Positions 18,117 through 26,418 of a DNA stretch of 36,483 bases are shown here, piece by piece. A program made the translations under genes and the position numbers. Source of the DNA: Paracoccaceae bacterium (GTDB taxonomy: Bacteria; Pseudomonadota; Alphaproteobacteria; Rhodobacterales; Rhodobacteraceae); the NCBI GenBank assembly GCA_024642725.1, contig JAHEAO010000032.1, forward strand, positions 1 through 36,483. The letters are read 5' to 3'. The notes beneath the pieces are model-generated. The model was not told where the DNA came from and searched no databases. It worked only from the letters and a program-made list of their open reading frames with translations. Positions within the stretch are counted from its first letter, which is position 1. Each line of letters starts with the position of its first letter.

Positions 18117-18127
18117 GCCTGCCTATC
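18112..18127. other. Palindrome spanning both stop codons of moaA and the Lrp gene
   Basis: GATAGG (18112-18117) and CCTATC (18122-18127) form a perfect inverted repeat with a four-base loop. It contains the stop codons (TAG) of moaA on the plus strand and of the regulator on the minus strand. No T-run follows on either side. It may serve both convergent transcripts as a 3'-end structure. Confidence 0.4.
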
Positions 18128-18587
18128 GGGACGGCACCAACGGCCGGTCTGCAAAAATGGTTTCCATCGAGAAGTAGCCCGTTACATTGTCCAGTTCGTT
18201 GCCGGAGATCAGCCTGCGGTAGACGGCGTCGTATCCCGCCATCCCGCGGGTGACCACTTTCAACATGTAGTCCCAGTCACCACCGATCCGGTGGAATTCG
18301 GCAACCTCTGGGATCTGTTCCACCTGCTTTCGGAACCTTTCGGCCCAGTCATCCGAGTGATTGCGGGTCTTGATCATCACGAAGACTGTCAGGTCCAACC
18401 CATAGGCCGCGCCATCGACGACCGCGCGGGTCCCCAGGAGAACGCCACTGTCCTGCAGTCGCTTCATGCGGCGCCAGCAGGCGTTTTGCGACAGGCCAAC
18501 GGCCTCGGCGACTTCCCTTTGAGACAAGGAGCCGTCGCGCTGCAGGCAGTCCAGAATCTTTATATCAATTTTATCGAGTTCCGTCAT
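18123..18587 (-). CDS. Lrp/AsnC-family transcriptional regulator
   Basis: This is a 154-residue feast/famine regulator. The N-terminal winged helix (residues about 2-60) has LDKIDIKILDCLQRDGSLS and the recognition region EAVGLSQNACWRRMKRLQ. The C-terminal RAM domain, which binds amino acids and forms oligomers, includes VAEFHRIGGDWDYMLKV and DNVTGYFSMETI. I chose ATG at 18587 (MTELDKIDI); an ATG four codons earlier is possible. The gene is divergent from the class V aminotransferase. Lrp proteins often control their divergent neighbour, so it may respond to an amino acid handled by that enzyme. This is inferred, not shown. Confidence 0.93.
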   Translation of the reverse strand: MTELDKIDIKILDCLQRDGSLSQREVAEAVGLSQNACWRRMKRLQDSGVLLGTRAVVDGAAYGLDLTVFVMIKTRNHSDDWAERFRKQVEQIPEVAEFHRIGGDWDYMLKVVTRGMAGYDAVYRRLISGNELDNVTGYFSMETIFADRPLVPSR

Positions 18588-18695
18588 TTTATCTATCATA
18601 TGACACAAAATCCGACGTCCGGCGATAGAAAACGATACTGAAATTTGCACGATGCGTTGGTATTTTCATGTCAAAGCATTGAGACAGGTGACCAG
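18588..18695. promoter_or_regulatory. Divergent regulatory gap, Lrp regulator / class V aminotransferase
   Basis: This 108-base gap is AT-richer than its surroundings and must hold two divergent promoters. An imperfect inverted repeat, TGAAAT (18639-18644) with ATTTTCA (18662-18668), lies before the aminotransferase and could be an Lrp-type site. I could not fix convincing -35/-10 boxes. An AGGTGA ribosome site precedes the aminotransferase ATG. Confidence 0.35.
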
Positions 18696-20150
18696 ATGAA
18701 CATGACCCCGCAGTTTTCCGATCAGACCGAGAGCCGGCCTCTGGCTGCATTCGAAGCCGCGCTGCGCGCCGAAAAAGACCCGGTTGCCGCCTTGCGGGCT
18801 GGCCTGATTGGCAAGGGCATCGCTTTCGACGGGCGCTTTGGTCCGCGAAAACTTGTCTATGCCGACTATGTCGCCTCGGGTCGGGCGCTTGAGCAGGTCG
18901 AACGGTTCATCATGAACGAAGTTCTGCCCTTCTACGCCAATTCCCACACCGAAGCGTCCCATTGCGGCGGCGTGATGACCCGGATGCGGGAAGAAGCCCG
19001 CAAGATCATCCTGAATAAATGCCACGGAGACAGCGCAACCCATGCGGTGATCTTCGCCGGATCCGGCGCAACCTTGGGACTGAACAAGCTGGTTCACCTT
19101 CTTGGCATCCGCGCCGCAGTGGCCGAGGGCCGTCCGGCCCACATCCTTGTCGGCCCCTATGAACATCATTCGAACCTGCTGCCATGGCGTGAAAGCGGTG
19201 CAGAGGTGATCGAGATTGCCGAATGCGCATCCGGCGGACCGGACCCGGTCCATCTGCAGCAGGTGCTTGACGGCCTGCCACAAGGCGGGCTGGTTGTCGG
19301 TGCATTCTCGGCGGCTTCCAACGTGACGGGCATTGGTGCCGACATTCCGGGCATCACCCGGATCGTGAAACAGGCCGGCGGCAAGGTGGTCTGGGACTAT
19401 GCGGGCGGCGGCCCCTACCTGCCCATTCACATGTCGCCGGAAGGCGCGGAAATCGACGCCATCTCGACCTCGCCGCACAAGTTTCTGGGCGGTCCGGGCG
19501 CGTCGGGTGTGCTGATCGTGCGGCGCGATGCGGTGCAAGCCCGCATCCCCAGCATTCCCGGCGGCGGCACCGTCGCTTTCGTCAACCGCCGTGTACAGGA
19601 CTACCTGTCGCGGATCGAAGACCGCGAAGAAGGCGGCACCCCGAACATCGTCGGAGATATCCGCGCAGCGCTGGTTTTCATCGTCAAGGCCGTGCTTGGG
19701 CAGGCGTTCATTACTGCGCGCAATGCCGAACTGACCGAATTTGGCCTGAAAGCGCTCGACGGCAATCCAGCCATCGCGATCCTCGGCGGTGTCCGGAGCG
19801 ACCGGTTGCCGATTTTCTCGGTCATCCTTGCGGACAGCATGGAACGTCACTTCGATTACCAGTTGTTCACGCGGGCACTCAGCGATCTCTACGGCGTTCA
19901 GGTCCGGGGCGGTTGCGCCTGCGCCGGCCCTTATGTGCATCGACTGCTCAACATCGGCGACGAAAGATCAAAAGCGATGCGTCAGAAGATTCTTGCCGGA
20001 GATGAAAGCGACAAGCCGGGCTTTGTGCGGTTCAATCTGAGTGTTCTGATGACTGACGAGGAAGCCAGTTTCGTCCTCTTCGCCATCAATGAAACTGCGG
20101 CGAAGTGGCAAAGCATCCAACTTTGGTACAAAAGCCAAGCTGCCGCGTAG
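18696..20150 (+). CDS. Class V aminotransferase / cysteine-desulfurase-like PLP enzyme
   Basis: The 484-residue protein is a fold-type I PLP enzyme of aminotransferase class V. The PLP lysine is Lys262 in STSPHKFLGGPG. VVWDYAGGGPY supplies the cofactor-binding aspartate, and YANSHTEASHCGG and GPYEHHSN are typical upstream contacts. Near residue 405 it has RGGCACAGPYVHRLL, a cysteine-containing segment like that of cysteine-desulfurase-like members; Cys407 or Cys409 could take sulfur. At 484 residues it is longer than IscS or SufS. I chose ATG at 18696 because of the AGGTGA ribosome site. It stands alone, without isc or suf genes, next to an Lrp regulator. The substrate is unknown. Confidence 0.85.
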   Translation: MNMTPQFSDQTESRPLAAFEAALRAEKDPVAALRAGLIGKGIAFDGRFGPRKLVYADYVASGRALEQVERFIMNEVLPFYANSHTEASHCGGVMTRMREEARKIILNKCHGDSATHAVIFAGSGATLGLNKLVHLLGIRAAVAEGRPAHILVGPYEHHSNLLPWRESGAEVIEIAECASGGPDPVHLQQVLDGLPQGGLVVGAFSAASNVTGIGADIPGITRIVKQAGGKVVWDYAGGGPYLPIHMSPEGAEIDAISTSPHKFLGGPGASGVLIVRRDAVQARIPSIPGGGTVAFVNRRVQDYLSRIEDREEGGTPNIVGDIRAALVFIVKAVLGQAFITARNAELTEFGLKALDGNPAIAILGGVRSDRLPIFSVILADSMERHFDYQLFTRALSDLYGVQVRGGCACAGPYVHRLLNIGDERSKAMRQKILAGDESDKPGFVRFNLSVLMTDEEASFVLFAINETAAKWQSIQLWYKSQAAA

Positions 20151-20159
20151 CAGGCGGCA
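20141..20159. terminator. Weak bidirectional terminator candidate between convergent genes
   Basis: TGCCGC (20141-20146) and GCGGCA (20154-20159) pair around a seven-base loop that includes the aminotransferase stop codon. The convergent GATase stop is 13 bases away. On the minus strand the stem is followed by a T-containing stretch (GCTTGGCTTTTG); on the plus strand there is no T-run. Confidence 0.35.
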
Positions 20160-20171
20160 AGAACTTGTGAC

Positions 20172-20912
20172 TCAGGTCGTGCGATAGCGCGCCACGAACC
20201 GCCGCAGCAAATGCTCGGGCATGGTTACATCCGCCGCGCGACACATGTCGATCAGACTGTCCGCGGCCTCGGGCGGAAAGTAACCCCTTTCGCGATAGAC
20301 CCTGATGCGCGTTTCGAACCCTGCGGCATCGGCCTCGGGGTGAAACTGCGTGGCGTAGACATTTTCGCCGTAGCGGATCATCTGATAGGGACACGGGTCC
20401 GAGGCCAGAAGGTGAACACAGCCATCCGGCAAGGCGTCAAGAGCTTCCTTGTGCCCGACAAACGCCTGAAATTCCTGTGGAAATCCCTCAAGAAGCGGAT
20501 CCGATGCGCCGGCTTCGGTCAGCTTGCAAAGGGTCGCGCCGACGCCTTCGCCATGATGATCCTTGGTCACCGGCGCGCCCAGATGGTGCGCCAGAACGCC
20601 AATGCCATAGCAGCAACCCATGAAGGGGAAGTCACGCGCGGTGATGTCCGGCATCAGCCCCAGCACGGCCGCTTCGATCCGGGCTTCAACGGCTGACTTT
20701 TTGTCCGGCGGGTCCGAAACACAGCCCGGACCGCCGCCGACGATAACGCCCGACAGGTCGTCAAGCTGCAGCCCACCGGGAAGACCCTCGCGATCCAGTC
20801 GGACGCGGGTAACCTCGTCCTGCCGCAGCCCTGATTTGCGCAGGATCGCATCGAATTCATCGTCGGCGGCCTCGGTTTCGGGCCGGAGTTGCAGGATCAG
20901 GAAGGGTTTCAA
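20172..20912 (-). CDS. Class I glutamine amidotransferase (GMP-synthase-like)
   Basis: This 246-residue stand-alone class I amidotransferase domain has the triad in place: G-x-C-x-G at residues 99-103 (nucleophile probably Cys101) and QFHPEA with His191 and Glu193. Some relatives are amidohydrolases acting on gamma-glutamyl compounds, so it need not be a synthase subunit. The N-terminus MKPFLILQLRPE is usual for this family in roseobacters and fixes the start as TTG at 20912, a rare start codon. It lies four bases after the amidohydrolase stop and should be translated from the same message. The substrate is not evident. Confidence 0.88.
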   Translation of the reverse strand: MKPFLILQLRPETEAADDEFDAILRKSGLRQDEVTRVRLDREGLPGGLQLDDLSGVIVGGGPGCVSDPPDKKSAVEARIEAAVLGLMPDITARDFPFMGCCYGIGVLAHHLGAPVTKDHHGEGVGATLCKLTEAGASDPLLEGFPQEFQAFVGHKEALDALPDGCVHLLASDPCPYQMIRYGENVYATQFHPEADAAGFETRIRVYRERGYFPPEAADSLIDMCRAADVTMPEHLLRRFVARYRTT

Positions 20913-20916
20913 GGTC

Positions 20917-22080
20917 TCAGGCCGCAGGCATCCGGGTCTCGACGATTTCGGCCCACCACGAACAGCCCGCCGGGATCGCCTCGTCGCTGAAGTTATAGGC
21001 CGGATGGTGCACCATCGCGGTATCGCCGTTGCCGACGAGGATGTAGGCCCCGGGGCGTTCCTCGAGCATATAGGCGAAATCCTCGCCGCCCATGATCAGC
21101 GGGGCTTCGTCGCAGGCGCCAGACACCTTGCGCGCGACCTCGGCGGCAAATTCAGTCTGTTCCTCGTGATTGATCATCACAGGATAGCCCTTCATGTAGT
21201 TGATCGTCGCCACCGCGCCATGGGCCTCGGCGGTGGCCTCGACCAACTTGTGCAGCCTTTTTTCCGCAAGTGCCCGAACACCGTTGTCCAAGGTCCGCAC
21301 AGTCCCCTTCAAATGCACGCGCTGCGCGATAACATTAAAGGCTTTCGACGAGGTTTCGAACGAAGTCACCGAGACGACGATCTGATGCACCGGATCGACA
21401 TTGCGGCTGGCGATGGTTTGCAGAGCCAGAACGACATGGCTTGCAACAACCGTGCTGTCGATCGTGTCATGCGGTTTGGCGGCATGGCCGCCCCTGCCCT
21501 CGATCGTGATCTCGAAATTGTCCGTCGCTGCAAAGAATGCTCCGGGGCGGATCGCGAAGGATCCAAGCGGGCGGCCCGGCCAGTTGTGCATGCCATAGAC
21601 TTCCTGGATGCCCCAGCGGTCCATCATGCCATCGGCGCACATTTCGCGCCCGCCGCCGCCGCCTTCTTCCGCAGGTTGGAAGATGACGACAACCGTGCCA
21701 TCGAAATTCCGCGTTTCGGCCAGGTATTTCGCAGCCCCGAGAAGCATGGCGGTGTGCCCGTCATGGCCGCAGGCATGCATGGCGCCGGGCGTTTTCGACG
21801 CATAGTCCAGGCCGGTCGTCTCTTCGATCGGCAGAGCATCCATATCCGCGCGCAGCCCGATGACCTTGCCGGATGTATCGCGCTTGCCCCGGATGACGCC
21901 GACAACGCCCGTGCGCCCGATGCCGGTTACCACTTCATCGCAGCCGAACTGATCCAAGAGATCCGCCACACGCGCCGCGGTGCGATGCGTTTCAAACAGA
22001 ATCTCGGGGTGCGCGTGGAAATCCTGCCGCCATTCGGTGATTTCGGGCAAGAGTTCGGCAAATCGGTTCTTCACGGGCAT
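20917..22080 (-). CDS. M20-family amidohydrolase (hippurate hydrolase / aminoacylase type)
   Basis: The 387-residue enzyme is a dinuclear metal hydrolase of the M20D / HipO-AmhX group, which splits N-acyl amino acids and similar amides. Metal-site features are MHACGHDGHTAML (Cys104, His106, His109) and the catalytic pair Glu138-Glu139 in QPAEEGGGGG. GGHAAKPHDTID marks the dimerisation lid region, and a distal histidine lies in MVHHPAYNFSD. The ATG at 22080 follows AAAGGTG; an upstream extension to 22137 is not protein-like. It is between the FAD oxidoreductase (129 bases upstream) and the amidotransferase (4 bases downstream). The exact substrate is not readable. Confidence 0.92.
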   Translation of the reverse strand: MPVKNRFAELLPEITEWRQDFHAHPEILFETHRTAARVADLLDQFGCDEVVTGIGRTGVVGVIRGKRDTSGKVIGLRADMDALPIEETTGLDYASKTPGAMHACGHDGHTAMLLGAAKYLAETRNFDGTVVVIFQPAEEGGGGGREMCADGMMDRWGIQEVYGMHNWPGRPLGSFAIRPGAFFAATDNFEITIEGRGGHAAKPHDTIDSTVVASHVVLALQTIASRNVDPVHQIVVSVTSFETSSKAFNVIAQRVHLKGTVRTLDNGVRALAEKRLHKLVEATAEAHGAVATINYMKGYPVMINHEEQTEFAAEVARKVSGACDEAPLIMGGEDFAYMLEERPGAYILVGNGDTAMVHHPAYNFSDEAIPAGCSWWAEIVETRMPAA

Positions 22081-22209
22081 GGGGCACCTTTGGCTCTCTG
22101 GGATGAAGTCTGATTCTGTCGCAGCCGTCCGGGACACACAACCCCTTCATTGCTGCGGCAATCGCTATCGACGTGACCGCACCGATTGGTGCAGAGGTGG
22201 TCCTGCCCC

Positions 22210-23556
22210 CTACAACGCAGGGCCGGGGACCAGCCTTGTCCCGTCCGAGAACCGCGACATGCGGAACCGCGACAAATCATGTCCGACCGCCCCTCCGGTC
22301 ACCAGGTCCGCGACCACCCGGCCAACGCCGGGTCCTATGCCGAAGCCATGCCCGCTCATCCCCGTGGCGATCGTAAGGCCCGGCAGCAGGTCTACCCGGT
22401 CTATCACCGGCACAACGTCGGGCATCGAATCGATCATTCCAGCCCAGGCCAGTTTGATCTGCGGCGTACCGAGGCCCGGGAACACCTGCGCGAATTCGCG
22501 CGTCAGGCGGGTGATCTGGGTGCGGTTGGGGGCCGGGTTCAGCACCCGCGCCGCCTCGAACGGACCCGGACGATCCATCGACCAGCGGCGGTCTGTGCCC
22601 CAGGCATCGGGATAGCCCTTGGGGGCGGCGGGCAGATAGCGGGTTCCAAAGGGGCTCGCACGCAGTTGCGGCAGGAAGCCGCGCAGATTGCGGAACGCAT
22701 CAGGGCCGATGAAAAGCTCGTGGAAATCTGCGGGGGCCAGCGAGTAACCGCCATCGAGCCTGCGCCGGAACGCGATCTTGGCATCAACAGCGGCACCGGC
22801 AAAGACCTCGGGCAACGGTTCGGTCGCTGCGACGGGCGCACGGACCGAGAGTTGCGGGATGCTGATCCCGTGGCGGCGCAGCAAGAGCGAGGACCATGCG
22901 CCACCGGCGACCACGACCTGCGATGCGGCGACCCGACCGTCTTCCGTTATGACGCCGGCGATCCGCCCTGCCGCGATGTCGAACCCGCGCACCGCGCAAT
23001 CCTCCCGGATGACGACGCCTTTTCGTTCTGCCGCACGGGCCAGCGCCGGAACCGCCAGCCACGGTTCCGCGCGGCTGTCGCTAGCGGTCCAGATGGCTCC
23101 GGGCCAGCGCCGCGCGGCGCTTGGGATCAACTCGGCCACCTCGGCAGAAGACAGAATTCTTGTGTCGAGGTCATGCGCGCGCGCATATTGCATCCAAACC
23201 TCGTACTTCGCGAGTTCACCCTCATCCTTGGCGAGATAAAGGACCCCGGAGCGGCGAAGGCCAATGTCGAGGTCGCAGTCCGCCGCCAGCTTCGGCCAAA
23301 GGGCCGTTGCCTCGATCATGATCGGCAGTTCCGCCGGGTCGCGCCCCTGCTGCCGGATCCAGCCCCAGTTGCGCGATGATTGTTCACCCGCGATGCGGCC
23401 CTTTTCGAGCAGGACAACGGAAAGTCCCCGTTCTGCGAGGAACCAAGCCGACATCACGCCGATGATGCCGCCACCGACCACAACCACATCGGCAGACCCG
23501 GGCAGCGTCGCCCGGTGTGCGACGGGGGAGGTTTCCGATATTGGGAAAGACCTCAT
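22210..23556 (-). CDS. FAD-dependent oxidoreductase (DadA/glycine oxidase-like)
   Basis: The 448-residue protein belongs to the DAO family, which oxidises amines or amino acids. The FAD dinucleotide fold is at residues about 20-55 (VVVVGGGIIGVMSAWFLAERG, ending with the ribose-binding acidic residue in LLEKG). SSRNWGWIRQQGRDPAE follows, as in roseobacter DadA-like dehydrogenases. The C-terminal FAD motif is GMSGHGFGIGPGVGR. I chose ATG at 23556; a TTG at 23580 is possible. It may start an operon with the M20 hydrolase and the glutamine amidotransferase. An amine or amino-acid substrate is inferred only from the family. Confidence 0.9.
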   Translation of the reverse strand: MRSFPISETSPVAHRATLPGSADVVVVGGGIIGVMSAWFLAERGLSVVLLEKGRIAGEQSSRNWGWIRQQGRDPAELPIMIEATALWPKLAADCDLDIGLRRSGVLYLAKDEGELAKYEVWMQYARAHDLDTRILSSAEVAELIPSAARRWPGAIWTASDSRAEPWLAVPALARAAERKGVVIREDCAVRGFDIAAGRIAGVITEDGRVAASQVVVAGGAWSSLLLRRHGISIPQLSVRAPVAATEPLPEVFAGAAVDAKIAFRRRLDGGYSLAPADFHELFIGPDAFRNLRGFLPQLRASPFGTRYLPAAPKGYPDAWGTDRRWSMDRPGPFEAARVLNPAPNRTQITRLTREFAQVFPGLGTPQIKLAWAGMIDSMPDVVPVIDRVDLLPGLTIATGMSGHGFGIGPGVGRVVADLVTGGAVGHDLSRFRMSRFSDGTRLVPGPAL

Positions 23557-24005
23557 TTTGCCGCTGCCGCTCTGAAACAATGCCCCGAAGGGGAACGCCC
23601 GCTCATACGGCGGTCCGATCTTGAGGCACTGGGCGCATTAGGTCTTCCCGGGACAAATTCTTGCGGATGCTGCTGCGCCGACCGGGCGGGGTCAAGGGCC
23701 GGCGAACGCCCTGCGTCAAAAAGATTTTATGTCGGACCAGAGCCTGCAAGGCCGGCGCGAAACCTCGGCGGCAGATGGACTGCGCCAAGGCCTCGAACAT
23801 CAAAAAAGGAAGGTCTGCCCGGCCCGGGCAGTCCTGCGAGAATTCCATGACGCGCCGAACCATCAAAGACAGGACCAAATTCCTGCTTGGTGGCTATCAT
23901 GGGAATTTATCCCGCCATTCTTGCCAAAAACACGGGAACACATTCTTGTATTTGACTATTAACCGGGTACTTCCGGGAAAACGTTCCAAGTCCTGGAGAA
24001 TCGCC
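23557..24005. other. 449-base gap between divergent genes, no gene recognised
   Basis: This is the only gene-free stretch over 300 bases. It separates the FAD oxidoreductase and the YeeE-type transporter and should hold both promoters. Open frames exist on both strands (minus 23603-23878; plus from 23661 into the transporter), but their proteins are rich in Arg, Pro and Lys and look like nothing known. The last 130 bases before the transporter are AT-richer and include the palindrome-like GGAAAACGTTCC; this could be the promoter. I saw no tRNA, riboswitch fold or repeat that I recognise. Confidence 0.6.
23815..23831. promoter_or_regulatory. Interrupted perfect palindrome in the divergent gap
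   Basis: CTGCCCGG-C-CCGGGCAG has perfect eight-base arms and one central base. It lies between the FAD oxidoreductase and the transporter. It is not followed by a T-run. It could be a regulator site or a hairpin; nothing in the window identifies which. Confidence 0.45.
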
Positions 24006-25088
24006 ATGTTCGAGTCCTTCGGTTTTGAAGAAACGACGGCCCGTCAGGCCGCGATCATCTTTGGTCTGTTGATCGGCCTTTGCTTCGGCGCGCTGGCCGA
24101 GGTCACGCGGTTCTGTATCCGGCGCGGGCTTGCCGGGACGGCGGCAGAACGCCGCCCGGCCCTTGGCGTCTGGCTGATTGCCTTGGCTGCTGCCCTGATC
24201 GGCACTCAGGCCGTTGTGGCGACCGGGCTGATTTCATTTGATGACCACCGCTTCATGGCCGCCGATCTTCCTTGGCTCGCCATCGTTCTGGGCGGGATGT
24301 CATTTGGCGCGGGAATGGTGCTGACGCGCGGCTGTGTGTCGCGCCTGACCGTGCTGACGGGATCGGGCAACTTGCGGGCGCTGACGGTTCTTCTGGTCTT
24401 CGCTCTTGTCGCCCACGCAACGCTCAAGGGCGTTCTGGCGCCGGTTCGCACCGCATTGGGCAGCGTCACCCTGCCGCTTGGGGATGCCGTGTCTCTTGCC
24501 GCCCTGCCGGGCGGCGCGGTGGTCTGGACCGCTGTGATCGCCTTGGCCGCAGTCGCCTTTTCGCTCCGCTCGGGCGCAAGGCCCCTGCATCTGGGGCTTG
24601 GCTTGCTGCTGGGTTTGCTGGTTCCCATCGCTTGGGTCGGCACAGGCTTTATTCTTTACGACGAATTCGACCCCATCGCCTTCGAGGGCCTGTCCTTTAC
24701 CTCGCCCGCTGCAGAGACCCTGTTCTGGGGCGTCGCGTCGAGTTCGATCCCGGCAGGCTTTGGCGTTGGGCTTGTCGGCGGTGTCGTGGCCGGTGCGCTG
24801 GCGCTGTCCCTGCTGTCGGGCAGGTTCGAATGGCAAAGCTTCACCTCGCCGCGGGAAACCGGGCGTTATCTTGCCGGGGCCGTTCTGATGGGAATCGGAG
24901 GCGTTCTGGCCGGTGGCTGCACGATCGGAGCCGGCCTGTCCGGGATTCCGACCCTCTCGGTCGCCGCGCTTCTGGCTTTCGCTTCCATCGTCATCGGTGC
25001 GGTGGCGCTGAACCGGCTTATCAATGCTCCATCGAACGCCGGATCCGCCGCACCAGCAACCACACCGCAAGTATTACCAGCGGAGTGA
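24006..25088 (+). CDS. YeeE/YedE (TsuA-like) sulfur-compound transporter
   Basis: This is a 360-residue inner-membrane protein of the YeeE/YedE family, whose characterised members import thiosulfate (TsuA). Conserved cysteines thought to pass thiosulfate along the pore are present: Cys37 in TRFCIRRG, Cys110 in VLTRGCVSR and Cys305 in LAGGCTIGAGLSG. About nine or ten membrane segments are visible, and the two-repeat architecture is clear. The ATG at 24006 has a TGGAGA ribosome site; the frame is open further upstream but is not protein-like. No tusA or sulfur enzyme adjoins it. Selenium or another sulfur compound is an alternative substrate. The 3' end overlaps the convergent DUF3422 gene by 68 bases. 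Confidence 0.88.
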   Translation: MFESFGFEETTARQAAIIFGLLIGLCFGALAEVTRFCIRRGLAGTAAERRPALGVWLIALAAALIGTQAVVATGLISFDDHRFMAADLPWLAIVLGGMSFGAGMVLTRGCVSRLTVLTGSGNLRALTVLLVFALVAHATLKGVLAPVRTALGSVTLPLGDAVSLAALPGGAVVWTAVIALAAVAFSLRSGARPLHLGLGLLLGLLVPIAWVGTGFILYDEFDPIAFEGLSFTSPAAETLFWGVASSSIPAGFGVGLVGGVVAGALALSLLSGRFEWQSFTSPRETGRYLAGAVLMGIGGVLAGGCTIGAGLSGIPTLSVAALLAFASIVIGAVALNRLINAPSNAGSAAPATTPQVLPAE

Positions 25089-26304
25089 GAGCCGCCGTCG
25101 CAAGCCCCTTGGAGATGCCGAGCGGTTCGGTGAACGGATAGGCAATATAGGCCGCGAGATTGACGGCGTAATAGCTGATCGCGACGACCGACAAGCCTTC
25201 AACGGTCTTTTGCAGCCGCAACTGCAGGTCGGCGCGCTTGTCCATGCTTTCCAGCAGCTGCTGGTTCTGCGCCGAACGCTCTACATCGACCTGTGTGCGC
25301 AAGAGATCTCCGGCCCGTATCGCGCGCGCGGCCATACCCGAGAGCTGCCTCTCTGCCGATTTGACGGTCCGCATCGCCGGATCGTAGCGGCGCATCATGA
25401 ATTCTGCGAATGTCTGGCGGCCTTCAAAGCGTTCTTCGCGCAGCACTGCAATTCGCTGATTCACGATGGCTTCATAGGCCCCTGTCGCGCCGAATCGGAA
25501 ACTTGACTGCGCTGCCATGTTTTCCAGTTCAGCCGAGATTGAGAGCAGGTCCTTCAGCGTAGCCTCCGGCGAAGAAACGTCTCCGGTCATCGCGCCGACG
25601 AGATGGGTCAGCTGTCTGTCAATCGGTCCGAGATCTGCCGACAGCCGCCGCGCGCGGGTCAGGCCCAGCATCGACATCGCCTTGTAGGTTTCGATTTCGC
25701 AGAGCCGCTGCGCGATCCGTCCGGTACGACGAGCACCCGCTGAGGGGGACGCGAAAACGGCAATGCGCATATGGCCAGACGTGTCGATGCGGAAATCGCT
25801 TGCGATCACGGCCGATCCATCGAGAACCTGGCTGACGGCAAGGCTTTCGGGGACGAACCAATCGTCGAGTTTCGGCACAATCCGGGCGAAATCCTTCGTA
25901 AGTTCGATACGGATCATTGCCGATGTGACGCGGACACCCGGCGCGGTTTTCAGCCAGTCACCGGGAAAGACATCGAAGCAGACAGGATCGAAAGGCCGCT
26001 GTGCATTCCCAGTGCCGAAGATCGTGTAGGTCACGAACTCGGTATGGCTTTCCCATTTCAAGCTGTATTTGCCGATGTCTCCGAAATAATGCGTGGCATC
26101 GGGCTGCGGATGAGGTGCGCCAAAGCGGTCGAGGAGCGCGAGCAGATGTGCCCGGTCAGCGGCCCTGTCGCGGTTGGCGGCATTATGCTCTGGCTTGATC
26201 GCGATATAGGCCGCAAAGCAAGGCGCATCCAGCGAAGGGAACGGGCGGGCATGAAGCTCATTCGCCAACGCGTAGCGCAAGGGATGATCGGGGATCGAAG
26301 GCAT
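25021..26304 (-). CDS. DUF3422 family membrane-anchored protein
   Basis: This is a 427-residue protein of the uncharacterised DUF3422 family (COG4949). The N-terminal signature HPLRYALANELHARPFPS is clear. The large middle region is soluble, with an alpha-helical, possibly coiled-coil stretch about 260-370 (DLLSISAELENMAAQSS; AMRTVKSAERQLSGMAARAIRAG). Two membrane helices lie at the end, near VVAISYYAVNLAAYIAY and ALTPLVILAVWLLV. The layout of helical stalk plus two C-terminal helices resembles CorA-type channels, but this is only a resemblance. The ATG at 26304 follows AAGGA. No function is known to me. Confidence 0.88.
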   Translation of the reverse strand: MPSIPDHPLRYALANELHARPFPSLDAPCFAAYIAIKPEHNAANRDRAADRAHLLALLDRFGAPHPQPDATHYFGDIGKYSLKWESHTEFVTYTIFGTGNAQRPFDPVCFDVFPGDWLKTAPGVRVTSAMIRIELTKDFARIVPKLDDWFVPESLAVSQVLDGSAVIASDFRIDTSGHMRIAVFASPSAGARRTGRIAQRLCEIETYKAMSMLGLTRARRLSADLGPIDRQLTHLVGAMTGDVSSPEATLKDLLSISAELENMAAQSSFRFGATGAYEAIVNQRIAVLREERFEGRQTFAEFMMRRYDPAMRTVKSAERQLSGMAARAIRAGDLLRTQVDVERSAQNQQLLESMDKRADLQLRLQKTVEGLSVVAISYYAVNLAAYIAYPFTEPLGISKGLATAALTPLVILAVWLLVRRIRRSMEH

Positions 26305-26418
26305 TGGCGCGTCCTTGAAGTCTTTCACGACGATTAAGCCAAACGCCCCGCGCCGAAAACACCCAAGGGGCAAGAACCGGTGATTGGCGTGGTATACTGC
26401 CGTCGACTTGCAGCCGTG

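Noticed and set aside
22113-22141. TTGTGT-17-CAGAAT promoter-like pair before the M20 amidohydrolase
   Set aside because: Only about half of the consensus bases match; not strong enough to list.
23603-23878. Minus-strand open frame of 91 codons in the gap before the FAD oxidoreductase
   Set aside because: No ribosome site and Arg/Pro-rich product; not recognised, so not called as a gene.
23661-24005. Upstream in-frame extension of the YeeE-type transporter
   Set aside because: The added 115 residues are basic and soluble, unlike a transporter N-terminus; ATG at 24006 has a ribosome site and the correct start.
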